NCBI GenBank assembly: GCA_007922225.1 | Contig: ML679954.1 | Location: 26,020,240 to 26,084,239 of the forward strand | Length of the DNA stretch: 64,000 nucleotides | Source: Emydura subglobosa | Lineage: Eukaryota > Chordata > Testudines > Chelidae | Direction of reading: 5' to 3' | Shown: positions 59,506-64,000 of the stretch, one piece after another | How the letters are laid out: each line of letters opens with the position of its first letter | Position numbering within the stretch: the first letter of the stretch is position 1 | Program-made: the position numbers and the translations under genes | The notes under the pieces: generated by a model | What the model was told of the DNA's origin: nothing | What the model saw: the letters and a program-made list of their open reading frames with translations, nothing else | Databases searched by the model: none

Positions 59506-61871
59506 TATGTTCTTGTGAGACTTCAGAGTTAACTCTCCACTGAAGTGAATGAGCAGTTCAGACTTCAGAACAGATTCAGATAGTTTGTCTGCTGATTCAA
59601 TAAAACAGCACGTTTAAGGTGACATTCAAGAGGTTTGCAATGCAGCCGAATACTAGAAACATATATATATAATAATCAAATGAAGGCTTAAACTATGTAG
59701 AACCTGATGGAACCATTAGACAAGTTCTGTTACATTTTATTATCTCAGTGAAATCTCCTGTACACGGGAGAGAGGAAATAAAATGGGCTAGCAGTTTCTG
59801 GACAATCAACCCCCTCCTGACCACATATTTGATCTAATTGCATTTCCTTTTTTCCCCTAGAGCAAAACAAAAGCAGTGACGGTTGTGTCACTACATTGGA
59901 AAGTCAATGATAAAGGAAATATAGGGAGTTTTATCAACTAAGAGCTACTATCACAGTCTATAATATTATTATCCATCTCAGTATAGCCACTATAATGCTA
60001 AGACTTTGTCCAGGAGCAAGCAGTGGGGTTTTAAATTAAAATTCTATATAGAGTTCTTCATAAATTTAATCTCAGAGTTTGAGATGTCAGATGCCAGCTG
60101 TTTTTAGGAGAACGCTCTCTTTGATGCCTTGTCTATCAAATCAAGGGAAACAATGCCACACTAAGAAATAGTACATCTAGCCACAGTTTTTTAGTCTTCA
60201 CATTTCAGAAGGAGGTTTTGGCAGAATATGAATTTATTCTTTTTTTTAGGTAACTTACAGGACAATATCAAAGCCAAAAGTTGTGCCATTTCAATAAATA
60301 TTTCTGGGACTCCTTTTTCCCCCCCCCCTTTCATCCAAGTGGGTAGTTGTTGTGTTGACTGAGAAGGGGACAATACATACCTGCTGCAGTGGTGCAAAGC
60401 CTCTATTCTTTCTGTTTTGATACTGTCAATCAAACTTGCAAATTGATTTAACAAACTAAATGATAAACGATATGATCTAACATTCTGTTACTCTGTAACA
60501 AAGCAGATTGCTCCCTTTGTACAACCTAGCTGGCTGTCTAACATACACTGACATGGCTAAAAAAACCACACATCATATGAGTTTTGAATGCTCTATAGTG
60601 CTTTTATTTTTCTTATAAGAGGAAAAAGAAATATTACCGGCCTTATTCAAAACCCGTTGAAATGAATGAGAGTCAGGCTGTAACTCATGCAAATGCTGGA
60701 GATGCAATACCCATTCTGAGAGTTTAATACATATGTTTCAGCAGTGTCTTGTCCTTGGGAGTTACTGGAAAAAATCCTCTGTGTGTAAATGTATGTGTGT
60801 ACACACAATGTATGTCTATAGCAAATACAGTCACTTTAAGAGGAACCTAAAAGCTGCAAATAAGTCCAGTTGAAAACTGCTACTGTTTAATGGAACTGAT
60901 AGTAAGCAAAAAGTAATTTGGTTGAAATGGAATGACACAGATTCTCCTACAGTAATAGCTTGGGAAAATAAGTTACTGGATGCTAGAACTGTGGTAAAGG
61001 CTATTTACTATAAAGGAAACAGACCTAAAATGTACTCTAAACATGGGCTAAAGCCAGTAAACATCTCACCAGATAGACAAACTGATTCTTGCTCTATTTT
61101 TACCTTTCTAGGCCTCTGGGTAGGGATTGAGCTTGGAGTTTCAGAAATGATTTGTTTTTTAAAGATTGCATCATCATGATTTTTATATGAAGTTTTCTTC
61201 ACATGACATTGACTTCCTTTTGTTCCCATAATGTAGTAAGTCATGTATAGATCTCTTAGACTTCTGGAAATTGCATGCTACGTTATTGGAGTTCCTTGTA
61301 TAGTTTTCAGTGCTTCATTTTATATATTGCATCTTTTGTATGAATTATATGATTCCTTGGAAAATTAATGAAAATTTAATTACAAAATACTTAACTTTGC
61401 AACTTGAATTTGTGCATCTAACTTCCTAGGATGTTTATTTAGAGGAAAGAAGAAAAACATGATTTTTTTTCTCTAGTTCCATAATTCACATGCACCAGTG
61501 AGTAACTACCAACTGGTGTGTACCACTGTCATTAGTTTCTATTAGTAATGCAAGCTAAGTATGCATTTCTGTGTGAGGAAATGAACTGGTATATGTCCTT
61601 TTTAGGATGTGTGAATTAAGGCATTTCTAGAGCATGCTGATAATTAATGGTTATAACATTGAAGCTTCTGGACATATTTTCTTCAAATTTGGCTCAGTAT
61701 TTAAGTCTTAAAAACAAACAAAAAATATTCAGACAACTACAGACAAGCCAAGTTTGGAGAAAATGGCTTCAGTTGTTTCAACATTATGAAAATTTAAAGT
61801 CAGCAAGATAGTGTTGAAAAATGCACAATTAACTAGCTGCAATGCATGTACAATGCATTTATCTTTTATTC

Positions 61872-61992
61872 CGTAATCCTGCATGATTTACATACCTATT
61901 TAACTTGACAAGTACGAGTAGTCTCACTGACTCAATGGGACTACTCATGTGCGTGAAATAAACTCGTGTATAAGCCTTTGCAAGATCAGGGC
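61872..61992. mobile_element. Palindromic MITE
   Basis: Left TAATCCTGCATGATTTACA and right 'TTTGCAAGATCAGGGC' are imperfect inverted ends. The right one abuts TTA. The centre holds TCAATGGGACTACTCATGTG. It is the same family as 8957-9079 and 47756-47881. Confidence 0.55.
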
Positions 61993-62266
61993 TTAAGTAC
62001 ACACTCGTTGATAACAATATTTTCTACTGCAGTTTCATGCAATTTTAAAATCATCATAACTGGCAAATCAAAACCATCTTTTTTCAAAGTGAGAAAACGC
62101 AATAGTCATCAGCGAGGATTATTTTCAAAGTAGGTTCTATTTTCAGCCTCTTTTGCATTTAGCCCTGTCTAAAACAACATTGCGATTAGAATTATTTAAA
62201 ATGGGGAAAGTACATTTTTTGCATTTTCACTGAACTGAAGCCTCGCTCAAGAGATTTTGCTCAGAC

Positions 62267-62551
62267 TTAGGTTTTGTCTACACAAACACATAATTCACAG
62301 CAAGCTGGGGTGTAAATCTACCCTGAATTAGCCTGCCAAACACTGTGTCCATGTAGACCCTGATGCAGAAAAATTTCCTAGTGCTCTTTAATCTACTCCT
62401 GTTTCAAACCACGATAGACCAAAGTGCATTATGGAACTTTTTAGCTCTTGGCAGTTAGGTCCACACAGTCACTTAGTGAGTGGCAGGCTAGCGCAGGGTA
62501 GATTTACACTCCTGGTTGTTGTGATATAAGTGTTTGTATAAATAAATCCTT
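62267..62551. mobile_element. MITE with long terminal inverted repeats (TTAGG..GTCTACAC)
   Basis: The left arm starts TTAGGTTTTGTCTACACAAA. The inverted right arm starts TAAGGATTTATTTATACAAA. Deeper in, both arms share GTGTAAATCTACCCT exactly, and then AGCCTGCC. About 70 bp of each arm align. The 285-bp element is non-coding. It resembles the elements at 6464-6713 and 9174-9488. Confidence 0.75.
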
Positions 62552-64000
62552 AGAAAAGAAAGATAATCTTTGGGCATATATAAAGCATTGAAAATTTCCA
62601 TCCAACAGGTGACTGAGTAAATTATAAGCATTTAAAAACAAGGGGTTTAAATAGGAACTGTTTTGCAACCTTAGAGTGTTCCAGTTGACTGGTACATAGA
62701 CACATAGGAATCATAGAAATGCAGGACTGGAAGGGACCTCAATGGGTTATCATATGCACAGAGGCATGACTAAATAAGTCCTATGGACTCGGTCTCCAAA
62801 AATTGAATTCCTAATATACCATGGTTCTCCCATTCAGGCTAGAAGTGCTCCCAGAACAGAGACTATCTCCCTTGGAAGTGGCTGATAATATTCAGCTTTG
62901 GTGTAAATATACTGAAATCAATGAAGTTCAGTGCACTTAGACCAAGACTGAGATTGGCTCATGGTTCTTGAGCCTGTATGACTTCAGTATGATTCCTGCA
63001 GCTATTCCCTGTAGATGCCAGTGTGAAAATCCATTCTGACAGAATTAGAAAAAACATAATTACCCATCCAATATGCTCTCCAAGGGCAAAACTTTGGATT
63101 CAGTATGGGCAGCAGTGGATAAACCTTGATGACTACATAGACTATAACATTGCCAACCTCTTGTTTTTATCACAAGTGTCATGATATTTCATTTAGCCTT
63201 ATGATTGTGGAGAGAACCTTGAAAATATAACCCCTAAAGGTTCCAGAACTAAAAGACCCATAAAAAGAAAACAATTAAAACAAAAACCTTCATGATTTTT
63301 AGTCAATCACATGACTTTTTGAGTTCCACTCATGATTTTGAAATGCTTGGGGCTGGCAATACTGAAATTAGGTGCACACCAAGATAGATGATTCTGAGGA
63401 GGAATTTCTCAGAGAGGTGGAAGGGACTATTGGCAGGAGAGAAGCAGCTGCTCAAGCATGGATAAAGAATGTAGGTGAGCTTCCTACCATTTTATGAACA
63501 TGGTTGTACTCAGCAAGGTTCTCCCAGTGTATATATAGGGCCCATGGATTACTTTCAAGGAAATTTATCATTCATTGAGTTGCACATTCAAGAAGGCAGG
63601 ATACCTGAGCAGAAGTAGTGACACAGATGTTAACTAGAGTGCTGTACTTTTTAAAAATTCATAGGGTGAAATCCTGGCTCCACTGATCTCCATGGGTTTT
63701 GGGCACTGACTTCAATGGGGGCAGGATTTCTCTTTTTCTCTGCATTTCTATGTATGCAAGGTTGCATTTCAGAATTTTCACAATTTCAGATTGTCTGATA
63801 TAACACAAAGGAATGAATTCATCCCTGGTTAAACTTAATGAAATTCAGAACAGGGATGAATTTGTCAGTTGGCTTGCCTGTCTCTGCTTACTAGAAGTAG
63901 CTATAGCATTGTGATATCTAAGTGCGCAATTAAATGAGCAAATGAATAGCCCAATAAAGCAGTGTAGACAGAGCTCTAAGTGTACATAAAAATAAAATCT

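Larger units (their letters stand above)
38327..64000 (-). other. PLPPR4: PLPPR4 gene, 3' portion (exons 3-7, introns, 3' UTR)
   Basis: Five minus-strand exons join in phase into one frame for the C-terminal 631 residues of phospholipid phosphatase related 4. The encoded protein matches the mammalian protein as I know it nearly residue for residue, from the second membrane segment to the C-terminus. Introns inside the window are 3484, 5242, 1296 and 2730 bp, and a further intron runs off the right edge. From family knowledge this is a six-pass plasma membrane glycoprotein of the lipid phosphatase/phosphotransferase superfamily. It sits at the postsynaptic side of glutamatergic synapses, lacks normal phosphatase activity and modulates lysophosphatidate signalling. 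The first two coding exons (about 88 residues in the human short form) were looked for up to 64000 and not found. The promoter is therefore outside the window too. The left limit is the proposed polyadenylation signal and is uncertain. Confidence 0.93.
56472..64000 (-). other. PLPPR4: PLPPR4 intron upstream of exon 3 (partial)
   Basis: At least 7.5 kb of intron, continuing past the right edge. It contains an AT-rich foldback (57.71-58.095 kb), the best-preserved CR1 LINE of the window (58.11-59.505 kb) and MITEs at 61.87-61.99 and 62.27-62.55 kb. Stretches 59.5-61.85 kb and 62.56-64.0 kb otherwise show nothing I can name apart from a MITE remnant near 63.66-63.73 kb. Confidence 0.8.

Noticed and set aside
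56472..64000. PLPPR4 coding exons 1-2 within the window
   Set aside because: I looked on the minus strand for the SGFSCYDRSL and AFAGPAIT coding stretches and found neither.

Overview
The window is nuclear DNA of an amniote vertebrate, most likely a turtle (a crocodilian is the main alternative). The reasons are its AT-rich, gene-poor composition, several generations of CR1-type LINEs including one fairly fresh copy, MIR-type CORE-SINEs, and many short foldback DNA transposons of kinds common in non-avian sauropsids. There is no sign of prokaryotic operons, CRISPR arrays, phage or organelle genes.

The only protein-coding gene I can support is PLPPR4 (phospholipid phosphatase related 4, also called LPPR4 or PRG-1), on the minus strand. 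Five exons can be placed to the base: 56471-56342, 52857-52662, 47419-47362, 46065-45892 and 43161-41824. All have GT/AG borders, and their phases join into one frame of 631 codons plus a stop. The first two coding exons were not found and should lie beyond the right edge. The 3' UTR runs left from 41823, possibly to a polyadenylation signal near 38.33 kb. Positions 1 to about 38300 are intergenic, downstream of PLPPR4.

The rest is intergenic and intronic sequence rich in transposon remains. CR1-type LINE pieces lie at 30.0-31.2 kb (plus, decayed), 49.9-50.9 kb (minus), 51.1-51.9 kb and 53.4-53.9 kb (plus, very old), and 58.1-59.5 kb (plus, a 425-codon reverse-transcriptase frame still open). 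Two non-autonomous hAT-type elements with clear terminal inverted repeats and 8-bp target duplications sit at 36994-37205 and 46179-46483. Short palindromic MITEs recur across the window, many with GGCCCTGATCC-like ends next to TTA/TAA and a 'CCATTGACTTCAATGG' core. Two MIR elements (6.4-6.9 kb and 33.2-33.7 kb) appear split by later insertions. A pair of inverted tRNA-like units sits at 55.5-55.9 kb.

I see no new multi-gene system. The points most worth a second look are the tandem foldback tRNA-like units, the CR1 copy with an open frame but a missing loop beside its catalytic box, the nested insertions that give relative ages, and the precise hAT and MITE boundaries. Repeat family names come from recognising motifs, not from a database search, and some are tentative.
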